Source: Streptomyces zhaozhouensis (GTDB lineage: Bacteria; Actinomycetota; Actinomycetes; Streptomycetales; Streptomycetaceae). Taken from it: DNA of 64,000 bases. Both the position numbers and the translations under genes were made by a program. This document shows positions 24,791 through 33,406 of the stretch, piece by piece; the stretch's first letter is position 1; every line of letters begins with the position of its first letter. The DNA lies in NCBI RefSeq assembly GCF_900230195.1, contig NZ_OCNE01000012.1, positions 151,560 through 215,559 of the forward strand, in the 5' to 3' direction. Under the pieces are notes generated by a model. The model was not told the origin of the DNA and did not search any database. It was given only the letters and a program-made list of their open reading frames with translations.

Positions 24791-25401
24791 GCACCGCGGC
24801 GCGCGTCGTCCGGCGGCTGGTCGTCCATGAGCTCGTCCTGTTCGGCTGCCTGCTGCGGTGGCTGGCGCGGCGGGGCCCGCACGGCCTGGAGGCGGGGGAC
24901 CGGGCGTTCGGTTACGTCGCGGGCCAGGCGGCCGTGTTCTGGATCATGCTGACCGTCTCGGTCGTGGAGACGGTGGTGCTGGCGCTGATCATCCCGTGGC
25001 CGCTGGTCCATCTGGTGCTGCTGGTGCTGGGGATCTGGGGGACGCTCTTCGCGGTCGAATTCCAGCTCTCCTGCGTGACCCGGCCCCATCTGGTCGGGGT
25101 GGACGGCTCGTTGCGGCTGCGCTACGGCGCGCTGGTCGACATCCCGCTGCCGGCGCCGCTGGTCCGCGAGGTGCGGGTCGACCGGCGCTTCCGGGACGGC
25201 GGTCTGCTGAAGGTGGACGCCGAGAGCGGCACCGTCGACCTGGGCGTGGCCGGCCAGACCAGCCTGACCGTGGAGCTCTCCGCGCCCGTCACCTTCCGCC
25301 GTCCGCTGGGCCGCGAGGCGACGGCCCGCGTCATCCACTGCCACGCGGACGACGCGGCGGCGTTCGCCGCGCACTGGCGGGCGGCCAGGGCGGAGGCGTG
25401 A
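24787..25401 (+). CDS. Membrane protein coupled to MerR gene
   Basis: 204 residues with two clear membrane segments, AAVFWIMLTVSVVETVVLAL (about 48-67) and PLVHLVLLVLGIWGTLFAVE (about 71-90). A soluble beta-rich C-terminal part follows, reading like a PH-type domain (VDGSLRLRYGALVDIPLPAP, VRVDRRFRDGGLLKVDAESG). Such two-span plus PH-like proteins are common and uncharacterised in actinobacteria. ATG 24787 overlaps the MerR stop codon, so both are translated from one message. It could be the sensed or regulated partner; this is inference from gene order only. Confidence 0.65.
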   Translation: MSTAARVVRRLVVHELVLFGCLLRWLARRGPHGLEAGDRAFGYVAGQAAVFWIMLTVSVVETVVLALIIPWPLVHLVLLVLGIWGTLFAVEFQLSCVTRPHLVGVDGSLRLRYGALVDIPLPAPLVREVRVDRRFRDGGLLKVDAESGTVDLGVAGQTSLTVELSAPVTFRRPLGREATARVIHCHADDAAAFAAHWRAARAEA

Positions 25402-25413
25402 GGCCGGCCCGGG

Positions 25414-25788
25414 TCAGCGCGCCCAGGGCAACGGGCGGGGCTCCGGGTCCGCCGGCGTGGTGACGCGACCCGCGGCGGCCATCGCGACCAGGGCGCCGGC
25501 CGGTTCCCCGCCCGGGCAGCGGATTTCGCGGGGCGTGCCGGCGCGGAGCGCCGCGCTCCGCCCCGCGGAGACGGTCAGGGTCCCGGTGTCGGCCGCGATC
25601 TCCAGGGCGCCGTGGGTCACGGTCCAGATCTGCTCGCGGTCGACGGTGTGCTCGGGGCCGACGGCGCCGGGGGCCATCTCCACGCGCCAGACGCTGAGTT
25701 CCTCGGTGCCGAGGCTGGGCGCGGCGAGCGGGGTCATGGTGGCGTTGGGGGTGGTCACCGGTTCCGGGGTGGTGGCGACGAGGCGCAT
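25414..25788 (-). CDS. Cupin-domain protein
   Basis: 124 residues of one cupin fold: the first motif is PEHTVDREQIWTVTHGALEI and the second GTPREIRCPGGEPAGALVAM. The His/Glu pattern of motif 1 is kept, so a metal may be bound. The role could be a small oxygenase, isomerase or detoxification protein. It is divergent from the MarR-type gene across 85 bases that hold two perfect 19-base palindromes. It is therefore very probably repressed by that MarR protein. Confidence 0.8.
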   Translation of the reverse strand: MRLVATTPEPVTTPNATMTPLAAPSLGTEELSVWRVEMAPGAVGPEHTVDREQIWTVTHGALEIAADTGTLTVSAGRSAALRAGTPREIRCPGGEPAGALVAMAAAGRVTTPADPEPRPLPWAR

Positions 25789-25814
25789 CAGCGGGTCTCC
25801 CTGCGGGGTCGGGT

Positions 25815-25833
25815 GAGTAAAGGCGCTTTACTC
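25815..25833. promoter_or_regulatory. MarR operator copy 1 (perfect 19-base palindrome)
   Basis: GAGTAAAG-GCG-CTTTACTC is a perfect inverted repeat between the divergent cupin and MarR genes. It is nearest the cupin start. Confidence 0.8.
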
Positions 25834-25841
25834 GATGGGGT

Positions 25842-25860
25842 GAGTAAAGCACCTTTACTC
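25842..25860. promoter_or_regulatory. MarR operator copy 2 (perfect 19-base palindrome)
   Basis: GAGTAAAG-CAC-CTTTACTC has the same arms as copy 1, with 27 bases between centres. It ends 13 bases before the MarR ATG, so a bound repressor would block that gene's own start. Confidence 0.8.
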
Positions 25861-25873
25861 GCCCCGTGTCACC

Positions 25874-26362
25874 ATGGTCCGCGTGGAACGCGAGGGAACG
25901 GACCGGCCACCGGCGGGAGAGCTGACCTTTCTGCTGGGCATGGGGTTCCAACTGGTGGTCGCCGAGTTCGACCGCCGGGTCGCCGAGGCCGGCTACCCCG
26001 GGCTGCGCCCGCTGCACGGCATGGCCTTCCAGGCGCTGCGCGGCCCCGGCGCCACCAGCAGCGAGCTGGCCGAACGGCTCGGCGTGACCAAGCAGGCCGC
26101 CGGCCAACTGGTGAAGGAGTTGGAGCAGCGCGGCTATGTCGCGCGCCGCCCCCACCCCGCCGGCGGGCGGCGCCGGCTGGTCGTCCTCACCGACAGCGCC
26201 GAACGCCATCTGGAGGTGGCCGGCCGCGTCATCGCCGAGCTGGAGGCGGAGCTGGCCCTGCGCACCGGGCAGGCCGACCTCGGCGTGCTGCGCGCGGAGT
26301 TGACCGCCCTCGTCCACGCGATGAGCGACGGCTCGCCGCCCCCGCTGCGCCCCGTCTGGTAG
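25874..26362 (+). CDS. MarR-family transcriptional regulator
   Basis: 162 residues. The winged-helix domain reads SSELAERLGVTKQAAGQLVK (about 56-75), then ELEQRGYVARRPHPAGGRRR, which forms the wing. Helices on both sides (LLGMGFQLVVAEFDRRVAEA and LEVAGRVIAELEAEL) build the dimer interface. MarR proteins are usually repressors released by phenolic or oxidising ligands. The two palindromes upstream and the divergent cupin gene give an unusually clear self-contained regulon. ATG 25874 chosen; an in-frame GTG three codons on is possible. Confidence 0.88.
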   Translation: MVRVEREGTDRPPAGELTFLLGMGFQLVVAEFDRRVAEAGYPGLRPLHGMAFQALRGPGATSSELAERLGVTKQAAGQLVKELEQRGYVARRPHPAGGRRRLVVLTDSAERHLEVAGRVIAELEAELALRTGQADLGVLRAELTALVHAMSDGSPPPLRPVW

Positions 26363-26626
26363 CGCCGCGCGCGCCCACGCGCGCCGGTGAACACCGTGGA
26401 CGCCCGGCCCCTGGTGCGCCACCATGGAGGGGACCGGGCCGGCCGCAAGCGAACGAGATCGACCGAAACCGACCGAATCTTCCGCCGCGGGGAACTTCGG
26501 TGACGACTCAGACGTCTCCCCTGGGGGGAACGGCTGGCTCCCGGCCCGTGGAGCACCGCCGGGACGCACCGTCGCCGGGGCGAAGCGGTGCCAGCGAGGT
26601 CGGGCGTGACGTGGGGAGGGTGCACG

Positions 26627-27223
26627 ATGACGACGCAGCACTGGCAGGGCGGGGGGCCCGTCCATCCGGTTCAGATGCGCGCCTCGGACAGCGACCGGGA
26701 GCGCGCGGCCGACGTGCTCAAGGCCGGATTCGCCGAGGGCCGGCTGTCCAAGGACGAGTTGGACGACCGGGTCAGGCGCCTCCACGAGACGACGACCTAC
26801 GCGCAGATCCAGCCGCTGATCGCCGACCTTCCCCAGGGCCCCGTCCCCGCGCCCGCCACCAGCCCCTACGCACCGGGCGCGCCCGGCACCTTCGGCCCCC
26901 CGGCCGTGGTGATCCAGCGCCCGCCGACCTTCGGCCCGGTCCCCGGCCCCCCGCCGCGCACGCTCCACCCCCGGCCGATGCCGTTCCCGCCGCCGCCCCA
27001 GACCAACGGCGCCGCGGTGGCCGCCATGGTCTGCGGCATCGCCTGCTTCTTCACCTACGGGCTGACCGCCATCCCCGCCGTCATCCTCGGCCACCGGGCC
27101 AAGGCCACGATCCGCCGCACCGGCGAGTCGGGCGACGGCATGGCCACCGGCGGCCTGGTCATGGGGTATCTCGCGCTGGCGCTGATGGCGGTCGGCGTCA
27201 CGCTGCTGGTGATGCTCGTCTGA
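26627..27223 (+). CDS. DUF1707/DUF4190 membrane protein
   Basis: 198 residues. The N-terminal DUF1707 signature is RASDSDRERAADVLKAGFAE then GRLSKDELDDRVRRLHETTT. A Pro-rich linker follows (residues about 68-120). The C-terminal DUF4190-type pair of spans is AAVAAMVCGIACFFTYGLTA and GGLVMGYLALALMAVGVTLL. Function unknown; the DUF1707 part is a common actinobacterial N-terminal module thought to be regulatory. ATG 26627 follows GGGGAGGG, a strong ribosome site. The 264-base space upstream contains a short direct repeat of CCGACCGAA but no gene I can support. Confidence 0.8.
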   Translation: MTTQHWQGGGPVHPVQMRASDSDRERAADVLKAGFAEGRLSKDELDDRVRRLHETTTYAQIQPLIADLPQGPVPAPATSPYAPGAPGTFGPPAVVIQRPPTFGPVPGPPPRTLHPRPMPFPPPPQTNGAAVAAMVCGIACFFTYGLTAIPAVILGHRAKATIRRTGESGDGMATGGLVMGYLALALMAVGVTLLVMLV

Positions 27224-27268
27224 CCGCCTCCCGTTTCGCCCCGACGGCGGCGGCTCCATGATGGAGGG

Positions 27269-28072
27269 GTGCCCGAGGGAGACACGGTCTGGCTGACCGC
27301 CAGCCGGCTGGACGCCGCGCTGGCCGGCCGCCGGCTGACCCGTTCCGACCTGCGCGTGCCCCGGCTGGCCACGGTCGACCTGCGGGGACGGACGGTGGCC
27401 GGGGTGGTGTCCAGGGGCAAGCACCTGCTGACCCGCGTCGAGGGCGGCCTCACGCTGCACTCGCACCTCGGGATGGAGGGAGCGTGGCGGCTCTTCGCGC
27501 CGGGCGAGCGCTGGCGCGGGGGCCCGGGACACCAGATCAGGGCCGTGCTCGCCACGGACGAGACCTCCGCCGTCGGATACCGGCTCCCCAAGCTGGAACT
27601 GCTGTGCACCGACCGGGAGTCCACGGCCGTCGGCCATCTCGGACCCGACCTGCTCGGACCCGACTGGGACCCCGCCGAGGCCCTGGCCCGGCTGACCGCC
27701 TCCCCTGCCCGCCCACTCGGCGACGCGCTGCTCGACCAGCGCAACCTGGCCGGGATCGGCAACGTCTACATGGCCGAACTGTGCTTCCTCGCGGGGGTCT
27801 CCCCCTGGACGCCGGTCGGCGAGCTGGCCGAGGGGGAGACGCTGCCCCGGCTGCTGGACCACGCCGCCCGCCTGCTGGCGCGGAACCGCGACCGCTACGA
27901 CCGCACCACGACCGCGCCGGGCGACCGGCGCGCGCGGCTCCACGTCTACGGCCGGGCGCGGCGGCCGTGCCTGGTCTGCGGCACGGCGATCCGCGTCACC
28001 GCGGACCACCACGGCGAGCCGGGACGCGAACGCCCCACCTACTGGTGCCCCCACTGCCAGCCCCGGCCCTGA
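27269..28072 (+). CDS. Fpg/Nei-family DNA glycosylase-AP lyase
   Basis: 267 residues. The chain begins (M)PEGDTVW, placing the catalytic Pro at position 2 and Glu at 3 as required for Schiff-base chemistry. HSHLGMEGAW, DQRNLAGIGNVYMAELCFLA (the H2TH segment, about 155-174) and a C-terminal zinc finger CLVCGTA...YWCPHC are all present. The VYMAELCF form and DTVW start suggest the actinobacterial Nei2-type branch, acting on oxidised pyrimidines rather than 8-oxoguanine. GTG 27269 is required by the Pro2 rule, yet the purine run GGAGGG lies directly against it, so initiation is unusual, perhaps leaderless. Confidence 0.9.
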   Translation: MPEGDTVWLTASRLDAALAGRRLTRSDLRVPRLATVDLRGRTVAGVVSRGKHLLTRVEGGLTLHSHLGMEGAWRLFAPGERWRGGPGHQIRAVLATDETSAVGYRLPKLELLCTDRESTAVGHLGPDLLGPDWDPAEALARLTASPARPLGDALLDQRNLAGIGNVYMAELCFLAGVSPWTPVGELAEGETLPRLLDHAARLLARNRDRYDRTTTAPGDRRARLHVYGRARRPCLVCGTAIRVTADHHGEPGRERPTYWCPHCQPRP

Positions 28073-28089
28073 CCCCGCGGCGGCACGAG

Positions 28090-28121
28090 CCCCGCCCCGG
28101 GCCCGGCGGCCCGGGGCGGGG
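28090..28121. terminator. Hairpin terminator
   Basis: A 12-base perfect stem (28090-28101 with 28110-28121, CCCCGCCCCGGG) and 8-base loop lie between the convergent glycosylase and secreted-protein genes. Confidence 0.65.
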
Positions 28122-28127
28122 GCGGGG

Positions 28128-28487
28128 TTACTCGGCGTCGGCCTCGGCGGGGACGCCGGGCTCGGCGGGGGCCGGGACGAACGAGCCCGGGGGCAGGTCC
28201 TCGACCGGGACGGTGGGCAGGGCGGGCAGTTCCTCGATCGGGTGCCCCGGAACGGAGGGGGTGCCCTCGGGGAGCTCGATGGTCTCGCCGGGCGGCAGCT
28301 CCTCGATCGGGTGCCCCGGAACGGAGGGGGTGCCCTCGGGCAGTTCGATGGTCTCGCCCGGGTGGTGGTCGGTGTCGGACCCCGTACGGGAGTCGGCCGA
28401 CGCGGTGCCGGCGCCGAGCAGGGTCAGCGCCGCGACGGCGCCCACCGCCGTCATCGCGGCGCGGGTGGCGAAACGGGTCACCTTCAT
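28128..28487 (-). CDS. Small secreted protein with 23-residue repeats
   Basis: 119 residues. A signal peptide (MKVTRFATRAAMTAVGAVAA then LTLLGAGTASA) is cleaved after about residue 31. The mature part is Pro/Glu-rich and contains two 23-residue repeats of the form PGETIELPEGTPSVPGHPIE plus ELP, followed by a Pro/Ala-rich acidic tail. No catalytic motif is seen. The DNA repeats are almost identical, so copy number may vary between strains. It is divergent from the two-component system and could be under its control. It may be a wall-associated or structural protein; nothing firmer can be said. Confidence 0.7.
   Translation of the reverse strand: MKVTRFATRAAMTAVGAVAALTLLGAGTASADSRTGSDTDHHPGETIELPEGTPSVPGHPIEELPPGETIELPEGTPSVPGHPIEELPALPTVPVEDLPPGSFVPAPAEPGVPAEADAE
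28227..28364. repeat. Two tandem 69-base repeats within the secreted-protein gene
   Basis: Two in-frame 69-base copies start at 28227 and 28296, differing at only a few positions. They encode the 23-residue protein repeat. Confidence 0.85.
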
Positions 28488-28655
28488 GGTCGGTTCCTTC
28501 CAGTCGGGAGGCGGGCAGGACGGCCCGCCTCTGGTTGTCCGGCCGGCCTGCGCGCCGGGCCGGCTGCGGACGGTTTCCGTTGTACGCGGGCCCGGCCTTT
28601 CGTTTCCTTATCGCGATGCGCCGGCCGGCCCTCGGCCCTGCGGTAGGAAGGGGAC

Positions 28656-29353
<698 letters not shown>

Positions 29354-29357
<4 letters not shown>

Positions 29358-30592
29358 ACGGCGCGGGGCTCAGGAGTCGGCTGTCCGGGGAACGGGCCCG
29401 GCTGACCGCTCTCTACGGCGGGTTGCTCGTCGCCGTCTCCGGAGTCGTCATCGCCCTGGTCTACGAGATGGCGCGGCAGAACCTCGGGGCCAGCATGACC
29501 CGGGCGGTCGTCGGCGCCCCGCTGGAACGACCCAGCCCGCTCATCGACGGCACGACGCCGAGGTACGACGAGACGACGTACCTCGGGTCCAGCGACACGC
29601 AGGCCGTCACCGATCTGGTCGACGTGGCGTCCGAGGCCGCGCTCGACCGGCTGCTGGTGATCTCGCTGATCGCGTTGGCCTGCTGCGCCGGGCTCTCGAT
29701 GCTGGTGTCCTGGTGGATGGCCGGGCGGGTGCTGCGCCCGCTGCGCGTCATCACGTCCACCGCCCGCCGGCTGTCGGGGCACAGCCTGCACGAGCGCATC
29801 GCCCTGAAGGCGCCGCCCGGCGAACTGAAGGAACTGGCCGACACCTTCGACGCCATGCTCGACCGCATCGAGACGCTGCTCACCGCCCAGCAGCGTTTCA
29901 CCGCCAACGCCGCGCACGAACTGCGCACCAGCCTCGCCACCCAGCGGGCCGCGGCCGAGATCGGTCTGGCCGACCCCGACCCCCACCAGGTCGAACGGAT
30001 CCGCCGCAAACTCGTCGACGTGGCGGACGACAACGAGCGGCTCATCGAGGCCCTGCTGCTCCTCTCGGTGACCGACCAGGGGCTCCAGCACGCCGAACCC
30101 GTCCGGCTGGACACCGTCGCCGCCGCCGTGGCGGCCGAGTTCGAGGAGAGCGAGGAGCTGGAGGCGGAGGACGGCCGGCGGATCTCCCTGCGCACCGAGG
30201 CGCTGCCGCTGACGGTCACCGGCGAGGCCATCCTGCTGGAGCATCTCGTCCGCAACCTGGTGGGCAACGCCGTGCGTTACAACACGCCCGGCGGGAAGGT
30301 CGAGGTCCGCACCGGGGCCGAGGGGCTGCGGGTCACCAACACGGGTCCGCCGGTGCCGCCCGGCGTGGTCACCCAGTTGTTCGAGCCGTTCCGCCGGCTC
30401 CAGGCGCGGCAGCACGCGCCGGGGGAGGGCGCGGGCCTGGGGCTGTCCATCGTCGCCTCGATCGCGCGGGCGCACGGCGCGATCGTCACGGCCGAGGCCA
30501 ATCCGGACGGCGGCCTCACCGTCCGCGTCGTCTTCCCGCCACCCACCGCCGCCCCCGGGCCCGCTGGAGTGAGGGGCGGTGCGGCGCGGTGA
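29354..30592 (+). CDS. Sensor histidine kinase
   Basis: 412 residues. Membrane segments are LTALYGGLLVAVSGVVIALV (about 15-34) and LLVISLIALACCAGLSMLVS (about 95-114), enclosing a roughly 60-residue external sensor. A HAMP-like region follows (RVLRPLRVITSTARRLSG), then the H-box NAAHELRTSLATQRAAAEIG. There Ser replaces the usual Pro after Thr. The N-box is HLVRNLVGNAVRYNTPGGKV and the G-box GEGAGLGLSIVASIARAHG. It should phosphorylate the partner regulator, whose stop it overlaps. The signal is unknown; the divergent secreted repeat protein is a plausible target of the system. Confidence 0.9.
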
Positions 30593-30861
30593 TCGGCTCG
30601 TGAGCTGCCGACCGGGAAGCCGACCGCGGCATCAGCCGTCCCCGGACGGCACAGGCCCGTGCCGTGGCGACCCGGTGCGACGAACCCGCGGACCGGCGCG
30701 GGCGACCGCGGCACCGCGACAGCACACCGCTGACCAGGGGAAACGCCGGGGCTCATCGAGCGTACACACATGGTTCACCACCGGGTCATCTCCCCTTACC
30801 CTGGACCGCTGATCAGGTGTTTACCGTCGCATGGACTCTGCCTACGGCTTCTGGAAACCTG

Positions 30862-31836
30862 GTGCCAAAACTCTCTGTCATCGTCGCCTGCCACAACGTG
30901 CAGGACTTCTTGCCCACCACCCTGCGCGGACTAGCCAGGAACGCCGGCCCGGAGACGGAGTTCATCCTGGTGGATGACCGTTCCGTCGACGCCACGGGGG
31001 AGATCCTCGGCCGGGCGGAGGGGGAGTTGGCACGTTCCCGAGTGATCAGGCACGAGACCAACAGGGGGATCTCCCAGGCCCGCAACACGGGCATCGACGC
31101 CGCCAACGGCGAGTACCTCACCTTCCTGGACGGCGACGACTGGTACGCGCCCGGCTATCTCGACGAACTGGTCGACGCCATCGAGGAGTTGGACTGCGAC
31201 GTGGTGCGCACCGACCATGTGCAGTCCACCGCCCGCCGGCGGACCGTCGTGCGCGCGCCCTCGCCCACCCGCGACCGGGCGTTCGACCCGAGGGACGCGA
31301 TCGGTCCCGCCGACCGCAAGACCATGGTCGACTACCCGTTCGTCTGGGCCGGGATCTACCGGCGTGCGCTGCTGGAAGAGCGCGGGCTGCGCTTCGAGAC
31401 CGGGTTGCGCACCGCCGAGGACCGGCTCTTCACCTGGCAGTTGCACCTGCGCGCCCGCACCATGGCCACCGTCGGGCTGCTCGGGGTCTTCTACCGGCGC
31501 GGCGTCACCACCTCGCTGACGCAGATCAAGGACGAGCGGCAGCTCGACTTCCTCCCGGCCCACGACCGGATACTCGCCGAGGTGGTGGACGACCCGGACG
31601 CGGACCGCTTCCTGCCGAAGATCGTCCGCACCTACTGCGCGATGATCGCCTTCCACGCCGCCAACGCCGACGGCTACGAGCCGGCGGCCGCCAGGCGGCT
31701 GAAGCGCGAGGCCGCCGCCGCCCTCCAGAGCTTTCCGCCCGAGCTGTTGGAACGCACCCTGACGGCCATGGGCGACGAACGCGGTCGGGTGCTGCGGCGC
31801 CTGGCCGGCCGGAACCGGAAGGCGGTCGTGGCGTGA
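30862..31836 (+). CDS. Family 2 glycosyltransferase
   Basis: 324 residues from GTG 30862. The GT-A core has PKLSVIVACHNVQDFLPTTL, FILVDDRSVDATGEIL (first Asp), RGISQARNTGIDAANGEYLT and FLDGDDWYAP carrying the metal/sugar-nucleotide-binding acidic cluster. The C-terminal region contains AEDRLFTWQLHLRARTM. GGAAACC lies six bases upstream of this GTG. Longer N-terminal extensions upstream read as non-conserved sequence. The gene overlaps the polysialyltransferase-family gene by four bases (GTGA). The two probably build one surface glycan, with this enzyme adding a sugar at the membrane. Confidence 0.88.
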   Translation: MPKLSVIVACHNVQDFLPTTLRGLARNAGPETEFILVDDRSVDATGEILGRAEGELARSRVIRHETNRGISQARNTGIDAANGEYLTFLDGDDWYAPGYLDELVDAIEELDCDVVRTDHVQSTARRRTVVRAPSPTRDRAFDPRDAIGPADRKTMVDYPFVWAGIYRRALLEERGLRFETGLRTAEDRLFTWQLHLRARTMATVGLLGVFYRRGVTTSLTQIKDERQLDFLPAHDRILAEVVDDPDADRFLPKIVRTYCAMIAFHAANADGYEPAAARRLKREAAAALQSFPPELLERTLTAMGDERGRVLRRLAGRNRKAVVA

Positions 31837-33203
31837 GCGGCGGCACGGGACGCAGGACCCAGCTCTTCGAGGTCTCCACCCTCTACGGCGCCGCCACCCT
31901 GGCCGCCGCCCTCGACGCCGGCCTCTTCGGCGCGCGCGGCGAGACCACCCGTGTCCTGCTGGTATCCAACAACGCGGCCATCCCCGAGACCGCGACCGGC
32001 CTGCCCGAGATGGCCGGTTGGGAGGCGGTCTCCGCCCGCTTCGACCGGGTGCTGGACTGGAACGACGCGATCCGCCCGTTCCACCCCGGCGACTGGCGCC
32101 CGCTGGACCGCGACGCCCCGCTCTGGGACCGGCTGCTGCGCCGCTACTGGAACCTGGGCGAGGGCCCGGTCGAGCTGGTCGTGGAGTCGGTGCACGCGAC
32201 GCCGGCCGCCGCGCTGGCCACGATCTTCGCGGACGCGGACATCCACGTGTACGCGGACGGGCTGATGAGCTACGGGCCCACCCGCGACCGGCTGCCGGTC
32301 AACACGGCCTGCCGCGTGCGGCGGTTGCTCCACCTCGACCTGGTGCCGGGACTGCGTCCGCTGCTGCTCTCCGAGTACGGGGTGCCGTCCGAGACGGTGC
32401 CCAACGGGGCCTTCCGCGCGGTGCTCGACGAGGTCACCGCCGCGGCGCCGAAGCCCCCGCACGAGCTGGGGGTGGAGCGCCCGGCCGTGCTGCTCGGCCA
32501 GTACCTGGCGGCGCTCGACATCCTCACGCAGGCCGAGGAGGAGGCGCTGCACGTGCGGATGTTGCGGGGGGCGGCCGTCGCCGGCTTCCGCGCCGTCGTC
32601 TTCAAGCCGCACCCGACGGCGCCCGCGCAGTACTCCAAGGCACTGGAGAAGGCGGCGGCCGAGGCCGGCGTCCGGCTGACCGTGCTGGACGCGCCGGTGC
32701 TGGCCGAGTCGGTCTTCGCGGGCCGGAAGCCGGGCCTGGTCGTGGGCTGCTTCTCGACGGCGTTGCTCACCGCCTCCGTCTACTACGGGCTGCCGGTCGC
32801 CCGCGTCGGCACCGAGCCGCTGCTGGAGCGGATCACGCCCTACCAGAACAGCAACCGCATCCCGCTGACCCTGGTCGACGCGCTGCTGCCCGACCTGGAG
32901 GTGGCGCAGAAGGGCGAAGTGGTCACCGACAGGCCGGAGTTGGCCGAGAGCGTGGCCCCGCTGATGCGGACCGTCGGCTTCTGTATGCAGGCCAAGGCCA
33001 ACCCGGAGCTCCGGGAGCACGCGGAACGCTGGCTCGCCGCCGAGCTGGGGCCCGACACCCAGCGGTACTTCAAGCGCGCGCGGCTGACGGCGCTCGCGCT
33101 GCCCGGCGGCTTCGGCTCGCACATCGCCCGGCAACTGCCCGGCAGCGCCGCCGCGATCCGGGTGGCCAGGCGCGTCCGCAAGGCGACCCGCGCCAAGCGC
33201 TGA
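31833..33203 (+). CDS. Polysialyltransferase-family (alpha-2,8-type) glycosyltransferase
   Basis: 456 residues. The start TQLFEVSTLYGAATLAAALD is typical of the bacterial capsule polysialyltransferase-like family. Its three motifs are recognisable: an acidic motif YADGLMSYG (about 145), the HP motif FKPHPTAPAQ (about 263) and the S/T motif GCFSTALLTASVYYG (about 306). In bacterial sialyltransferases these bind CMP-sugar and the acceptor. Some streptomycetes carry Kdn-containing wall teichulosonic acids, so a nonulosonic-acid donor is possible, but no Kdn or CMP-sugar synthesis gene is in the window. The last codons are duplicated downstream. Confidence 0.78.
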   Translation: MSGGTGRRTQLFEVSTLYGAATLAAALDAGLFGARGETTRVLLVSNNAAIPETATGLPEMAGWEAVSARFDRVLDWNDAIRPFHPGDWRPLDRDAPLWDRLLRRYWNLGEGPVELVVESVHATPAAALATIFADADIHVYADGLMSYGPTRDRLPVNTACRVRRLLHLDLVPGLRPLLLSEYGVPSETVPNGAFRAVLDEVTAAAPKPPHELGVERPAVLLGQYLAALDILTQAEEEALHVRMLRGAAVAGFRAVVFKPHPTAPAQYSKALEKAAAEAGVRLTVLDAPVLAESVFAGRKPGLVVGCFSTALLTASVYYGLPVARVGTEPLLERITPYQNSNRIPLTLVDALLPDLEVAQKGEVVTDRPELAESVAPLMRTVGFCMQAKANPELREHAERWLAAELGPDTQRYFKRARLTALALPGGFGSHIARQLPGSAAAIRVARRVRKATRAKR

Positions 33204-33290
33204 GGCCTCCAGGCCCACGGCGCCGGGCACACCGCGCCGAGCACTGAGGGGACCCGCGCCAAGCGCTGAGGTGACCCGCGCCGAGCGCCG
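33185..33290. repeat. Repeats of the polysialyltransferase gene end
   Basis: GACCCGCGCCAAGCGCTGAGG, covering the last codons and stop, occurs at 33185-33205 and again exactly at 33251-33271. A diverged third copy starts at 33273. Confidence 0.8.
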
Positions 33291-33310
33291 GAGCACCGCC
33301 GCGACGAGAG

Positions 33311-33399
33311 ACGCGCGCCCGCGTTCACGCCCCCGAGCGGGGAGGTGAACGCGGGCGCGCGTTGACCTTCGCGTGCGCCCGCCCGGGCGGGCGCACGCG
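33311..33399. terminator. Twin long hairpins between convergent genes
   Basis: First hairpin: 18-base perfect stem 33311-33328 with 33345-33362, whose 16-base loop has its own CCCC/GGGG pairing. Second: a 30-base uninterrupted palindrome, 33370-33399. Together they separate the convergent polysialyltransferase and acyltransferase genes. They most likely terminate transcription in both directions. Confidence 0.75.
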
Positions 33400-33406
33400 C
33401 GGGGGG

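Noticed and set aside
26363..26626. A small gene between MarR and DUF1707 genes
   Set aside because: Frames here lack a ribosome site and read as low-complexity sequence; only a short CCGACCGAA repeat is notable.
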